Shown here piece after piece: positions 8,522-17,494 of a stretch of 64,000 nucleotides of DNA (positions within the stretch are counted from its first letter, which is position 1; each line of letters begins with the position of its first letter). The notes beneath the pieces were generated by a model. It was not told the origin of the DNA, did not search any database, and saw only the letters and a list, made by a program, of their open reading frames with translations. Both the position numbers and the translations under genes were made by a program. This DNA is from Candidatus Solirubrobacter pratensis (GTDB lineage Bacteria > Actinomycetota > Thermoleophilia > Solirubrobacterales > Solirubrobacteraceae). Location: contig NZ_AUEK01000008.1 of assembly GCF_000425945.1 (NCBI RefSeq), forward strand, positions 372,001-436,000, given 5' to 3'.

Positions 8522-10087
8522 ATGTCGCTGCCGCTCGCGTCTTCCCAGCCACCGGGCCGCAGCCGCGGATCCGAGGAGCAGATCGAGGTCCGGCGGTACC
8601 TGGAGGCGCTGCGACGCGGCCGCTGGACGATCGCCGGGATCGTCGCCGTGCTCACCCTCGCCACCGCGCTCGTCTCCACCAGCCTGCCGAAGCGCTACGA
8701 CGCGACGGCGACGATCGTCAAGCAGGTCGACACCGACCCCCTGAACACCGGCAACGTCGACGCGCTCACGCGCGAGCTGGCGACGATCGACCAGTTGCTC
8801 GAGACCGACGAGATCCTCTCCGCCGCGGCGCGCAAGGTCCCGGGCGAGTCCGCCGCGACGCTCAAGGACAAGGTCCACTCCGACGTCGACCCCGTGGCCA
8901 ACCTGATCTTCGTCAACGCCTCGGCGCGCGATCCCCGAAGTGCCGCAGCGATCGCCAACGCCGTCGCGCAGACGTTCGTGAGCGCCCAGGCCGGAGTCGA
9001 GCGGCGCCAGTACGAGGCGGCCCGCGCCGGGTTGCAGGAGGAGCTCTCGCGCGTCCAGAACCAGGCCGGCTCCGCTCAGCAGGTCGAGGCGCTGCAGCAG
9101 CGGCTCAGCCAGCTGAGCGTTTCGCTCGCGTCGGCGGGCACCGACCTCAGCGTCGCCGAGAAGGCGACCCCGCCGGACTCGCCGGCGTCGCCGAAGCCGC
9201 TGCGCAACAGCGTGCTGGCGCTCTTCGTCGGCCTCCTCGTCGGCGTCCTCGTCGTGCTGGCGCGCGATCAGCTCGTTCCGCGCGTCGCCAGCGCGCGCGA
9301 GCTGAGCCGGCTGCTCGACATCCCGGTGCTCGCCACGGTGCCGCTCGCGCGGCGCAGGTCGCGGCGCGGCGCGCGGCGGGCGCTCTCGGGCGTCGAGCAT
9401 GAGACGTATCAGTCGCTCGGCGCCTCGATCCGGTTCGCCGTGCCGCCCGAGGAGGATCACCCGCGCGTGATCCTCCTCACCAGCACGCTGCACGCCGAGG
9501 GCAAGAGCACCGTCACGGCGGAGCTGGGGCGCGCGCTCGCCCAGGCCGGCCATCGCACGCTGATCGTCTCGGCGGACCTGCGCTGGCCGACGCTGCACGG
9601 CATCATGGACGTCCCGCTCGCCCCCGGCCTCGCCGACGTGGTGACGGCCGCGGCCGAGGGCAGCGACGGCGACGACCTCGGCCGCCGGCTCTCGGACGCG
9701 ATCGTCCCGGTGCACGATCAGTCGCGGCGCGGCACGCTGCACGTGCTGCCCAGCGGCAACCGCCCGTCCGATCCCGCCCGGCTGCTGTCGGGCCCCGGCG
9801 CCGAGCGCACGCTCGACGCACTGTTCTGGCTCGACTACGCGTACATCCTGATCGACTCGGCGCCGCTGCTCGGGATCGCCGACACACAGGCGATCGCGCG
9901 GCGCGTCCGCAGCATGCTCTTCGTCGCACGGCTCGACCGGCTGAGCGTCGACGCCCTGATCGACGCGCGCGAGCTGCTCGACCGCTACGACGTGGAGCCG
10001 ATCGGCCTCGTGGCGATCGGCGCCCGCGGCGAGGCGTCGCCGTACTACCTCAGCCCGCCGCGGCCGACCCCGGTCGAAGACGCCTGA
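8522..10087 (+). CDS. Wzz-domain polysaccharide co-polymerase fused to BY-type tyrosine kinase
   Basis: A 521-aa protein with two membrane helices (about WTIAGIVAVLTLATALV and SVLALFVGLLVGVLVVLA), a Wzz-like periplasmic region with a coiled coil (EELSRVQNQAGSAQQVEALQ) and a cytoplasmic BY-kinase. Walker A is HAEGKSTV, Walker A' LIVSADLRWP, Walker B ILIDSAPLLG. Relatives control chain length by cycles of tyrosine autophosphorylation. Only a YY pair remains in the C-terminal tail (ASPYYLSPP), far fewer tyrosines than the usual cluster. The ATG at 8522 is preferred to an in-frame GTG nine codons upstream. The 3' end overlaps the convergent Wzy-like gene by 43 bp. Confidence 0.9.
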   Translation: MSLPLASSQPPGRSRGSEEQIEVRRYLEALRRGRWTIAGIVAVLTLATALVSTSLPKRYDATATIVKQVDTDPLNTGNVDALTRELATIDQLLETDEILSAAARKVPGESAATLKDKVHSDVDPVANLIFVNASARDPRSAAAIANAVAQTFVSAQAGVERRQYEAARAGLQEELSRVQNQAGSAQQVEALQQRLSQLSVSLASAGTDLSVAEKATPPDSPASPKPLRNSVLALFVGLLVGVLVVLARDQLVPRVASARELSRLLDIPVLATVPLARRRSRRGARRALSGVEHETYQSLGASIRFAVPPEEDHPRVILLTSTLHAEGKSTVTAELGRALAQAGHRTLIVSADLRWPTLHGIMDVPLAPGLADVVTAAAEGSDGDDLGRRLSDAIVPVHDQSRRGTLHVLPSGNRPSDPARLLSGPGAERTLDALFWLDYAYILIDSAPLLGIADTQAIARRVRSMLFVARLDRLSVDALIDARELLDRYDVEPIGLVAIGARGEASPYYLSPPRPTPVEDA

Positions 10088-11415
10088 CCGCCGGCGGCGG
10101 GCGCCATCGCGGCGGCCCAGATCAGCCCGGCGATCAGCCACAGATGCCGCCAGTGGAGGGTGTCGACGAAGATCGAGTTGGCGAGCGCGCCGCACCAGGA
10201 TCCGAGCAGGGCGGTCGAGCCGATCCCGTAGGTGGAGCGCCCCGCGATGGCGTTGCCGCCGGCGATCACGAGCACGCCGATCATCAGCGCGAACAGCACG
10301 GCGGCGCCGGTCACCCCCTCCTCGGCGAGCGCCCGGATGTACGTCGAGTGCGCGGAGACGGGCGAGAGGATCTCGAACTGCCCGGGGCCGATGCCGAGCG
10401 GGCGCGTCTCCGCGAGCTCGATCCCCGTGCGCTGCGCGCCGAAGCGCTGCGTGTCGTAGGTCTGGAAGCGCGCCCGCTGCTCGAGGAACTGCAGCGAGCC
10501 GGTGGCGACGACCGTCCAGCCGACGGCGCCGGCGACCGTCAGCACGAGCACGAACAGGGCGAGCGCGCGGCGGCCCGCGCCGCGCCGCAGGGCCAGCACG
10601 ACGAGCATGACCAGGACGCCGACAGCGAGGTTCAGCGCGGCGGCGCGCGAGTAGGAGAACACGACGCCGATCACGAGGATCAGGAACCCGATCCGCTTGA
10701 GCGTGCGGCCGCGGCCGAGCAGGCTCGGGCGCAGGGACTCCTCCAGCAGCATCAGCGCCGCGGGAACGAGGAACGGCCCGTAGACGTTGGGGTCCTTGAA
10801 GAGCCCCATCGCGCGTTCGTAGTCGTCGGTGATCAGCAGCGTCGAGCCGGGGAAGTGGACGCGCAGGGCGAGGGTGCCGAGCAGCGCGGAGGCCACGGCC
10901 ACGCCGATGTAGACGCGCAGGACGCGCCGGGCGCGCGACGGCCCGTCCACGTAGCCCGAGGTCCAAAGGCCGAACACGAGCAGGTAGATCGTGATCGAGG
11001 CGAACTTGACGGCGCGCGCGATGTCGACCGCGTCCATCATCGCCAGCAGATTCAGCGCGATGAACGCGCCGGCGAGGGCGACCATCGAGAGCGGGGCGTG
11101 ATCGAGCCGGAAGCGGCCGGTCACCGCCGCGACGACGATGATCACGGCGAACACGGCGTCGACCGGCGCGGGCTCGACGCGCACGACGGCGAGCAGCGCC
11201 ACGCCGAGCGCGACCGCGAGGTCGTAGCGGACGAGCGTCAGCGCGAGCACCGAGACGAGCCCGACGCCGCCCGCGATCACCAGCGGGAAGGGCAGCGGCT
11301 GCGCGTACAGCGCGAGTCCGAGCGCCACGCCCAGCAGCGCGGGCAGCATGAGCCGGGCGAGCACCGCAACGGAGCCGCCGGAGCTCTCCCGGGGTCCGAG
11401 AGCGATAACGCGCAC
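10045..11415 (-). CDS. O-antigen ligase / Wzy polymerase-like membrane protein
   Basis: A 456-aa polytopic membrane protein with about ten to twelve hydrophobic helices. A larger hydrophilic loop near residues 300-360 includes GIELAETRPLGIGPGQF, the typical region of the O-antigen ligase (Wzy_C) family. Such enzymes polymerise or transfer lipid-linked repeat units at the outer face of the membrane. GTG start at 11415, divergent from the flippase gene with 36 bp between the two starts, so their promoters must overlap. Confidence 0.85.
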   Translation of the reverse strand: MRVIALGPRESSGGSVAVLARLMLPALLGVALGLALYAQPLPFPLVIAGGVGLVSVLALTLVRYDLAVALGVALLAVVRVEPAPVDAVFAVIIVVAAVTGRFRLDHAPLSMVALAGAFIALNLLAMMDAVDIARAVKFASITIYLLVFGLWTSGYVDGPSRARRVLRVYIGVAVASALLGTLALRVHFPGSTLLITDDYERAMGLFKDPNVYGPFLVPAALMLLEESLRPSLLGRGRTLKRIGFLILVIGVVFSYSRAAALNLAVGVLVMLVVLALRRGAGRRALALFVLVLTVAGAVGWTVVATGSLQFLEQRARFQTYDTQRFGAQRTGIELAETRPLGIGPGQFEILSPVSAHSTYIRALAEEGVTGAAVLFALMIGVLVIAGGNAIAGRSTYGIGSTALLGSWCGALANSIFVDTLHWRHLWLIAGLIWAAAMAPAAGGQASSTGVGRGGLR

Positions 11416-11451
11416 GCAAGCAGACTAGATGCGCCGCGCGATACTGCAACG

Positions 11452-12921
11452 GTGACGGCCGAGTATGTCGAGCCGGCCGGCGCTCCCGGCCGCATCGCGC
11501 GCAACGCCGGCGCCCGGGTCGCCGGCGAAGCGCTGGCCAAAGTCGCCTCGCTGGCGTTCTTCGTCGTGCTCGCTCGCAAGGTCGGCCAGGAGGGCTTCGG
11601 CGTCTTCTCGTTCGCGCTCGCCTTGACCGGAGCCCTGCTGATCGCCGCGGGCTTCGGCACCGACGACCTCGTCGCCCGCGAGGTGTCGCGGGATCGCGAG
11701 CGGGCCGGGCGCGACCTCGCCGACGCGGTGGGCCTGAAGATCTTCACGTCGATCGCCCTGCTCGCCGTCGCCGTCGCGGTCGTGACGATCGGCAACTACA
11801 CCACGGACGCGCGGATCGTGACGCTGCTGGTCGGCGCCGGGGTGGCGATGGAGGTGCTGTCACGCACCTGGCATTCGGTGTTCCAGGCGCACGAGCGCCT
11901 CGGCCTCGTCTCGAGCTGCCTGATCGTCCAGCGCACCGTCACGGCCGTGGGCGGCATCGCCGTGCTGCTCGCGGGCGGCGGGCTGATCGCCGCGTCGGCG
12001 ATGTTCGCGCTCGGCGCGCTGGTCGCGCTGACGACCGCGGAGGTGATGCTCCGGCGCGAGATCCGCGTGCGCTGGACGCTGCCGACGCGCGCCGGCGCGC
12101 TGCGGCTGCTGCGCGCGGGCGTGCCGATCGGCATCGCCGGCGTCCTGTTCACGCTGCTGCTGCGGCTCGACGTCACGCTGCTCTCGTTCCTGAGCTCCAA
12201 CGCCGAGGTCGGCGTGTACGCGGCGGCCTACCGGCTCGTCGAGGGCTGCCAGTTCATCTCGTGGGCGTTCGGAGCGGCGATGCTGCCGTGGTTCGCCCGC
12301 ACGCGCAACGCCCCGCTGCTCGAGCGCGGGTTCATGCTCGGCCTGAAGTTCGAGGCCGGCCTGCTGCTGCCGGTCGGACTCGTGTTCACGCTGTTCGCGC
12401 CGTCGATCGTCCACCTGCTGTACGGGGACGGCTTCGACGGCGCAGTCGTGCCGCTGCGGATCCTCGGCTGCACAGTCGCGGCCTACGGACTGCAGTCGTT
12501 CGCCGGCGTCGTGCTGATCGCCTGCGACGCGCCGCGCGCGCTGGCCGGCAACGTCGCGATCGTGTGCGTCCAGAACGTCGTGTGCAACGCGATCGCGATC
12601 CCGCTCGCGGGCGCCGTCGGCGCCGCCGCCGTCACGCTCTCCTCGAGCCTGCTGCTCGCCACGCTGGCCGTCTGGCAGGCGAGCCGCCGGACCGGCGGGC
12701 TCTGGCCGGTGCGCTCGTTCGCGGGGCCGCTGCTGGCGGCCGCGGCGATGGCGCTCGTGGCGCTTGGCCTCCCGCTGCCCGCGATCCCCGCCGGTGCGCT
12801 CGCGCTGCTGGTCTACGCCGCGCTGCTCGCCGCGTTCGAGCGGCTGATGTTCCCCGAGGACATCGGCTCCTACCTGCGCGCGGTGCCGCGGACCTGGCGC
12901 CCGCGGCTCGCCGAGCGGTAG
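11452..12921 (+). CDS. Wzx-like oligosaccharide flippase (MATE/MOP superfamily)
   Basis: A 489-aa protein with about twelve to fourteen membrane helices, starting RIARNAGARVAGEALAKVAS and LARKVGQEGFGVFSFALAL, the classical N-terminus of polysaccharide flippases. It would move the lipid-linked repeat unit across the membrane. The GTG at 11452 is chosen because hydrophobic coding starts just after it; the open frame further upstream is antisense to the Wzy-like gene. The last 52 bp overlap the convergent glycosyltransferase gene. Confidence 0.9.
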   Translation: MTAEYVEPAGAPGRIARNAGARVAGEALAKVASLAFFVVLARKVGQEGFGVFSFALALTGALLIAAGFGTDDLVAREVSRDRERAGRDLADAVGLKIFTSIALLAVAVAVVTIGNYTTDARIVTLLVGAGVAMEVLSRTWHSVFQAHERLGLVSSCLIVQRTVTAVGGIAVLLAGGGLIAASAMFALGALVALTTAEVMLRREIRVRWTLPTRAGALRLLRAGVPIGIAGVLFTLLLRLDVTLLSFLSSNAEVGVYAAAYRLVEGCQFISWAFGAAMLPWFARTRNAPLLERGFMLGLKFEAGLLLPVGLVFTLFAPSIVHLLYGDGFDGAVVPLRILGCTVAAYGLQSFAGVVLIACDAPRALAGNVAIVCVQNVVCNAIAIPLAGAVGAAAVTLSSSLLLATLAVWQASRRTGGLWPVRSFAGPLLAAAAMALVALGLPLPAIPAGALALLVYAALLAAFERLMFPEDIGSYLRAVPRTWRPRLAER

Positions 12922-13985
12922 ACGTCCTGCAGGCGCGCGACCGCCGCGTCGAGCGAGAACGTCCGCGCCCGGGCGCGCCCGGCGGCGGCCATCCGCTCGC
13001 GCCGGCCGTGATCGTCCAGCAGCTCGCCGAGCGTGCGCGCGTACGCCTCGATGTCTCCGGGCGGTACCAGCGCGCCCGCGCCGCCGAGCGTGTCGGGCAG
13101 CGCGGGGACGTCGTAGGCGAGCACGGGCGTGCCGACGGCCATCGCCTCCGCGGCCACCAGGCCGAAGCCCTCGCCGCCGCCGTAGACCCCGCCGCGCGGC
13201 AGCGACGGGACGACGACCACGTCGGCGCCGGCCATCAGCCGCGTCGCGTCGTCGCGGTAACCGAGCAGCGTCGCGCCCGCCCCGGCGGCGCGCTCGCGCA
13301 GGCGCTCGGCGTACTCGTGCGCGTGCCGGTCGGGCGCGCCGACGAGCGCGACGCGCAGCCCGGGCCGGCGCAGCCGCGCCGCCGCCGCCACGGTGTCGAG
13401 CTGTCCCTTGGTCGGCACGAGGCGGCCGACCTGCACGACGACCTCCGCCTCCGGCGGCGCGTCCAGCAGCGCGAGCAACTCGCGCCGGGCGGCGTCGCGC
13501 GGGATGTCGTACGCGGGCACGCCGTTCGGGACCACGTGGACGTCCCCGTGCGCGAACGTGGCCGTGACGGTCGGTGAGACGCCGGCGATCGCGGCGCAGC
13601 GCGCGCCGATCCAGCGCGCGAGCGGCCCGTCGAACGAGGTGTCGTGCTTCATCCAGACGATCGGGACGCCGGTCCCCGTCAGCGCGAGCGCGCAGCACAG
13701 CGCGGCCTTGCCGCCGTCGGCGTGGACGAGCTCCGCGTCCCCGGCGCGCAGCACCCGCCGCAGCCTGACGGCGGCCGGCAGGATCCCGAGCCGCGCCGGC
13801 GTCGGAACCAGCCAGGTGCGGTGGCCGAGCGCCGCCAGCCGCGGCAGCGCCGGACCGTCGTGCAGTGCGACGACGCCGCGGATCGCATCCGGCGGGAGCG
13901 TGCGCAGGATGCTCAGCAGGTAGCTCTCCTGCCCGCCGAGCTCGGAATGCGAGGCGACGAACGTGACCGGCGGGTACCGCGTCAC
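12870..13985 (-). CDS. Glycosyltransferase family 4
   Basis: A 371-aa GT-B enzyme. N-terminal motif SELGGQESYLLSILR; central VVQVGRLVPTKGQLD; donor-site E-x7-E region GGGEGFGLVAAEAMAVGTPV. A cytoplasmic repeat-unit glycosyltransferase is the expected role. It overlaps the upstream glycosyltransferase gene by four bases, so this is the distal member of a minus-strand operon beginning near 18567. Confidence 0.9.
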   Translation of the reverse strand: MTRYPPVTFVASHSELGGQESYLLSILRTLPPDAIRGVVALHDGPALPRLAALGHRTWLVPTPARLGILPAAVRLRRVLRAGDAELVHADGGKAALCCALALTGTGVPIVWMKHDTSFDGPLARWIGARCAAIAGVSPTVTATFAHGDVHVVPNGVPAYDIPRDAARRELLALLDAPPEAEVVVQVGRLVPTKGQLDTVAAAARLRRPGLRVALVGAPDRHAHEYAERLRERAAGAGATLLGYRDDATRLMAGADVVVVPSLPRGGVYGGGEGFGLVAAEAMAVGTPVLAYDVPALPDTLGGAGALVPPGDIEAYARTLGELLDDHGRRERMAAAGRARARTFSLDAAVARLQDVYRSASRGRQVRGTARR

Positions 13986-14812
13986 GCGCGTCGTGTCCCG
14001 ATGCCGGCGCGGTCGAGCAGCGGCTTGACCAGATGGGCGCCGCGCAGCAGCCGGCGGTCACCGAGCAGCACGGGGTAGGCGAGCCGGCGCAGCGCGGGCA
14101 GCGTGCTCGCGCGCCGGTGCGCCGCCAGCTCGGCGAACAGCCGCGGGTGGCCTGCGCGCAACGCGGCGTAGAGCGCGGCGTGGCGCCGCTGCGCCGCGGC
14201 GTTGACGCCCGGCGCGTGAAGCCGGCGGCGATAGGCGACGCCGCCGAGGTGGACGATCCGCTCGCCGCGCTCGGCCAGCGTCATCCACAGGCCCCAGTCC
14301 TCGTAGCCGCGCGTGCCCGGCAGCGGGTCGCGCCATCCGCCCGCGCGCTCCAGCGCGGCGCGCCGGTACAGCGCGGTGATCGGGTAATCGTTGTTGAAGG
14401 CGACGCGGTACGGGTCGAGCGTGTCGGGTATCGCGCGGATCGCGCTTGCGGTCCCGAACTCCTCGTAGTCGCCGACGCAGGCCGCGGCGGCGGGTGCGCC
14501 GTCGAGCCTGTCGGCCATCGCGGCGAGCGCGCCGGGCACCAGGAGGTCGTCGGCGTCGAGCGGGAGGACGTAGGGCGCCGCGGTCGCGGCCAGGCCGTCG
14601 TTGCGGGCCGCGGACGGGCCGCCGTTGTGGACTCGCCGGATCACGTTCACCCCGTGCCGCTCGAGCTGCGCGAGCGCCGTCGTCTCCGTCGACGCGTCGT
14701 CCACGACGACCAGCTCGATCGGCTCCCATTCGCGGATCGAGCGCACCGCGTCGAGCACCAGCTCGGCCGCCTCGAAGCACGGCACGACGACGGCGACGCG
14801 CGGCTCAGCCAT
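13982..14812 (-). CDS. Glycosyltransferase family 2
   Basis: A 276-aa GT-A enzyme. VAVVVPCFEAAELVLDAV opens the nucleotide-binding fold, VVVDDASTETT follows, and DADD (in LPLDADDLLVPG) is the metal-binding DXD-type motif; GYEDWGLWMTL carries the likely catalytic ED. It probably adds one residue to the repeat unit. It overlaps the deacetylase gene by eight bases and the next glycosyltransferase by four. Confidence 0.9.
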   Translation of the reverse strand: MAEPRVAVVVPCFEAAELVLDAVRSIREWEPIELVVVDDASTETTALAQLERHGVNVIRRVHNGGPSAARNDGLAATAAPYVLPLDADDLLVPGALAAMADRLDGAPAAAACVGDYEEFGTASAIRAIPDTLDPYRVAFNNDYPITALYRRAALERAGGWRDPLPGTRGYEDWGLWMTLAERGERIVHLGGVAYRRRLHAPGVNAAAQRRHAALYAALRAGHPRLFAELAAHRRASTLPALRRLAYPVLLGDRRLLRGAHLVKPLLDRAGIGTRRA

Positions 14813-15641
14813 GGCGCTCGAGCAGCTCCCACCCGCGGCGGCGCAGCGTCCGCGTGGCGCCGCGGGCGACGCGCACCGGCGCGCTGTCGAGCAGCGGGTC
14901 GTAGCGGCCGAGCAGCTTGAGCGTGAACGAGGCGAGCCGGTCCTTGCCGGAGATCGCGGTGCGCTCGAGCGTGAGCGGCGACCAGTCGCCGTAGCCGATG
15001 CCGGTCACGGCCGATGCGAAGCCCGCCTCGCGGACCGCGTCGACCGCCTCTGGACCCAGGTGGAAGTACGGATAGGCGAACGAGACGACCGGCGTGTCCG
15101 TGAGCTCGCGCAGGACCGTCCGGCTGCCCATGACCTCACGCCGGCAGCCCTCCGGGCCGACGAGCGACAGGTCGGGGTGCGTGAGCGTATGGGCGCCGAT
15201 CTCGACGCCGTCTCGTGCGCACGCCACGACCTCCTCCGGCGTCATCATGCGCACGCCGGAATCCGGCGCCAGCCACGGGTTGGGCCGGCCCATCAGCCCG
15301 GTCGTCACGTAGATCGTCGCGGGGATGCCGTAGTCGCGGAGCATCGGCAGCAGCGCGTCGTAGTTGTCCGCCCAGCCGTCGTCGAACGTCAACGCCACGA
15401 GCCCCGGCAGCGGCGGGCGGCCGTGCGCCGGCCCGCTCTCCACCAGCTCGGACAGGGTCACGAACGCAAAGCCGGCATCGCGCAGGAGCTCGATCTGCCC
15501 GCGCAGCCGGCGCGGCGAGACGCGCAGGAAGCGCGGGTCGATCCGGATCGAGGTCTCGCCCACGCCGTGGTAACAGAGCGCGAACGAGCGCTTGCGGCGC
15601 TCGGCGGCGAGCACCGTGCGGGCGAGCTCGCGCGTGATCAC
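14805..15641 (-). CDS. Polysaccharide deacetylase (NodB homology, CE4-like)
   Basis: A 278-aa protein with the NodB signature: LTFDDGWADN (catalytic and metal Asp), GAHTLTHPDLS (metal His pair) and FAYPYFHLGPEA. It would remove N- or O-acetyl groups from a carbohydrate. No clear signal peptide is seen, although the N-terminus (ITRELARTVL) is short and basic. The GTG start at 15641 overlaps the stop of the GNAT gene (GTGA), which supports it over the longer open frame. Confidence 0.88.
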   Translation of the reverse strand: MITRELARTVLAAERRKRSFALCYHGVGETSIRIDPRFLRVSPRRLRGQIELLRDAGFAFVTLSELVESGPAHGRPPLPGLVALTFDDGWADNYDALLPMLRDYGIPATIYVTTGLMGRPNPWLAPDSGVRMMTPEEVVACARDGVEIGAHTLTHPDLSLVGPEGCRREVMGSRTVLRELTDTPVVSFAYPYFHLGPEAVDAVREAGFASAVTGIGYGDWSPLTLERTAISGKDRLASFTLKLLGRYDPLLDSAPVRVARGATRTLRRRGWELLERHG

Positions 15642-16651
15642 GCCAGGGCCCTCTTCACCCGGCGGGCCGCCATGTCGCCGAGCACGAACGGCAGGCGCGG
15701 GCCGGTGAGCGGCACGACGGCCGACACGAGCGCGTCCTCGCCGGTGGCGAAGCGCTGCTTGTACGGCTGCGCTCCGGGGCCGAGGTCCAGGCGCTCGTCG
15801 CCGCGCGCGATCGCGTCCTCGACCGCCTTGAGGATCACGACCTGGGCGGGGTGCTCGCGAGCGAATGCGGGGTCGAAGCCGCCGAGCCAATAGGTGACGT
15901 GGCCGCCGGCGGCGAGGAAGAGATGCGAGGAGATGTCCCGGTCTTCGGCCGCGAGCGTGAAGAGCCGGAGGCGCTCGGCTCCGAGCCGCGCTCCGGCCTC
16001 GACGAGCATGGCCTCGACGCCGGGCGTGAGGACGCCCGAGCCGCCGCGCGGATCCCAGCGCAGCCGGTGCAGGCGGGCGAAGGCCGCGACGTCGGCCTGC
16101 TCGCAGCTGGTCCGCAGCCGCGCGCCCCGCTCCTGGAGGCGGCGCCACGCGCGCCGCATCTGCTGGCGGAAGTTCGCGCTCCGGCTCGCGGGCCAGTCCG
16201 CGCTCAGGCGCAGCTCCGGCACGGGGAGGCGCAGCGTCACGCGCGGCGCGTGCAGGCCGCGGCCGCCGAGCAGGCTGGGCCACGGAGACGCGGCGGGGAT
16301 GCCGTCGAAGGCGATCGCGTCTCCCCGCAGCGCCCGCGCGATCCGCGGAGCCGCTTCCCGCTCGCGCCCGGCCCGGCACAGGACGTCGACGCCCATCGAG
16401 GTGCGGGCGCCCATCAGCCGCAGGCGCCGCACGCCGTGCTCGCGCGCGGACACGAAAGGCGCGATGGCCACGGTCTCGGCGCCGTCGCGGACGACGACCA
16501 CCTGTGGACGCACGTCCTCTGCGGCGTGGCGAAGCCACGCGAGCAGCCACGCCGGCGCGGCGACGGGGCGGCGCGCCGCGACGGCGAGCTCGTCCCAGGC
16601 GGCGGCGTGGGCCGCCAGCCCTGCGGGCTCGTCGATGACCTCGGCGATCAC
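15638..16651 (-). CDS. CelD/FemAB-like GNAT acyltransferase
   Basis: A 337-aa protein with the double-GNAT CelD/BcsL layout: WDELAVAARRP near the N-terminus, SANFRQQMRRAWRRLQERG in the middle, and HVTYWLGGFDPAF followed by DLGPGAQPYKQRFATG at the end. Family members in polysaccharide clusters are thought to acylate sugar amines. A second relative lies at 17491-18567, separated by the JmjC-like gene; six bases separate this gene from that one. Confidence 0.82.
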   Translation of the reverse strand: MIAEVIDEPAGLAAHAAAWDELAVAARRPVAAPAWLLAWLRHAAEDVRPQVVVVRDGAETVAIAPFVSAREHGVRRLRLMGARTSMGVDVLCRAGREREAAPRIARALRGDAIAFDGIPAASPWPSLLGGRGLHAPRVTLRLPVPELRLSADWPASRSANFRQQMRRAWRRLQERGARLRTSCEQADVAAFARLHRLRWDPRGGSGVLTPGVEAMLVEAGARLGAERLRLFTLAAEDRDISSHLFLAAGGHVTYWLGGFDPAFAREHPAQVVILKAVEDAIARGDERLDLGPGAQPYKQRFATGEDALVSAVVPLTGPRLPFVLGDMAARRVKRALA

Positions 16652-16657
16652 GGCTCG

Positions 16658-17494
16658 CTAGCGGCGGATCCGGCCCGCGACGCCGCGCACGCCGCGGGCG
16701 ACGCCGGCCTTGATGGCGTCCGCGCGGGGGCGCCGGCCCGGGCTCGCCGGCGAGAGGCCGAGGCGGCGCAGGGCGGCGTTGGCGGCGTGGGCGCGCTCGA
16801 GCGTGTCCGTACGCGGCGTACGCCACGTGATCGAGAGCGAGATCGAGACGTCGGGGCCGTTGCGCACGAGGTGGGGCGCGTAGACGGGCATGTAGACGCC
16901 GTCGCCGGGTCCGAGCGGGAACTCCTGCGCGTCGCCGAACATCGCCTCGACGTTGCGGTGGCCGCCGGTGACCTGGCGCTCGAGCTCGACCTGGCGGGTG
17001 CGCTCATCCGGGAAGCGGCCGACGACCATCGTCTTCGTGCCGCTCACCTGCAGGAGGAAGTTGTGCTCCGGATCGACGTGCGCCGGGGTGACCGAGTCCG
17101 GAGCGGACAGGAAGATGAAGCCCTCCCGCCGGCGCATCTCGCCTTCGCGGTCGCCGACCAGCGGCACGACTTCATCGAGCGTCTCGTGCAGCAGGCTGCC
17201 GTAGTCCGGATCGGTCTCGATGTTCTTGAGCACCATCCAGCAGCCGTTGGTGTGGATCCCGCGCGCGATCGCCCCCGGCGACGCGTCCAGCCGCGGCGCC
17301 TCGCCGCCCGGGAGCAGCTCCGGCACCTTGCCGAGGTTGTGCTCGACCTGGGCGGCCGGCAGCGCGTCGGCAAGCTGTGCGATCCGCTCGAGCGCGAGCA
17401 GCGGATGCTCGACAAGCGCGTGGTGGATGGCGTAGGGAGCGCGCGCGAAATGCGTCTCGAAGCCGCTCGGGTCGATCTGGAGCACTGTGGTCAT
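16658..17494 (-). CDS. JmjC/cupin-like putative Fe(II)/2-oxoglutarate dioxygenase
   Basis: A 278-aa protein with a cupin core. PAHVDPEHNFLLQVSG supplies an HxD pair and YMPVYAPHLVRNG a downstream His, together a JmjC-type 2-His-1-carboxylate metal site. GTKTMVVGRF sits where these enzymes bind 2-oxoglutarate. Substrate unknown. It is fixed in an operon between two CelD-like acyltransferases (ATGA overlap with the upstream one), which suggests hydroxylation of a lipid, sugar or peptide precursor in the same pathway. Confidence 0.75.
   Translation of the reverse strand: MTTVLQIDPSGFETHFARAPYAIHHALVEHPLLALERIAQLADALPAAQVEHNLGKVPELLPGGEAPRLDASPGAIARGIHTNGCWMVLKNIETDPDYGSLLHETLDEVVPLVGDREGEMRRREGFIFLSAPDSVTPAHVDPEHNFLLQVSGTKTMVVGRFPDERTRQVELERQVTGGHRNVEAMFGDAQEFPLGPGDGVYMPVYAPHLVRNGPDVSISLSITWRTPRTDTLERAHAANAALRRLGLSPASPGRRPRADAIKAGVARGVRGVAGRIRR

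Noticed and set aside
8504-11449. 981-aa open frame on the minus strand
   Set aside because: Only its distal part is antisense and out of frame to the Wzy-like gene; the rest is a GC-rich shadow of the kinase gene with Arg/Ala-rich, featureless translation.
10144-11451. N-terminal 436 residues of a long frame leading into the flippase
   Set aside because: Translation is charged, repetitive and antisense to the Wzy-like gene; membrane-protein sequence begins only after the GTG at 11452.
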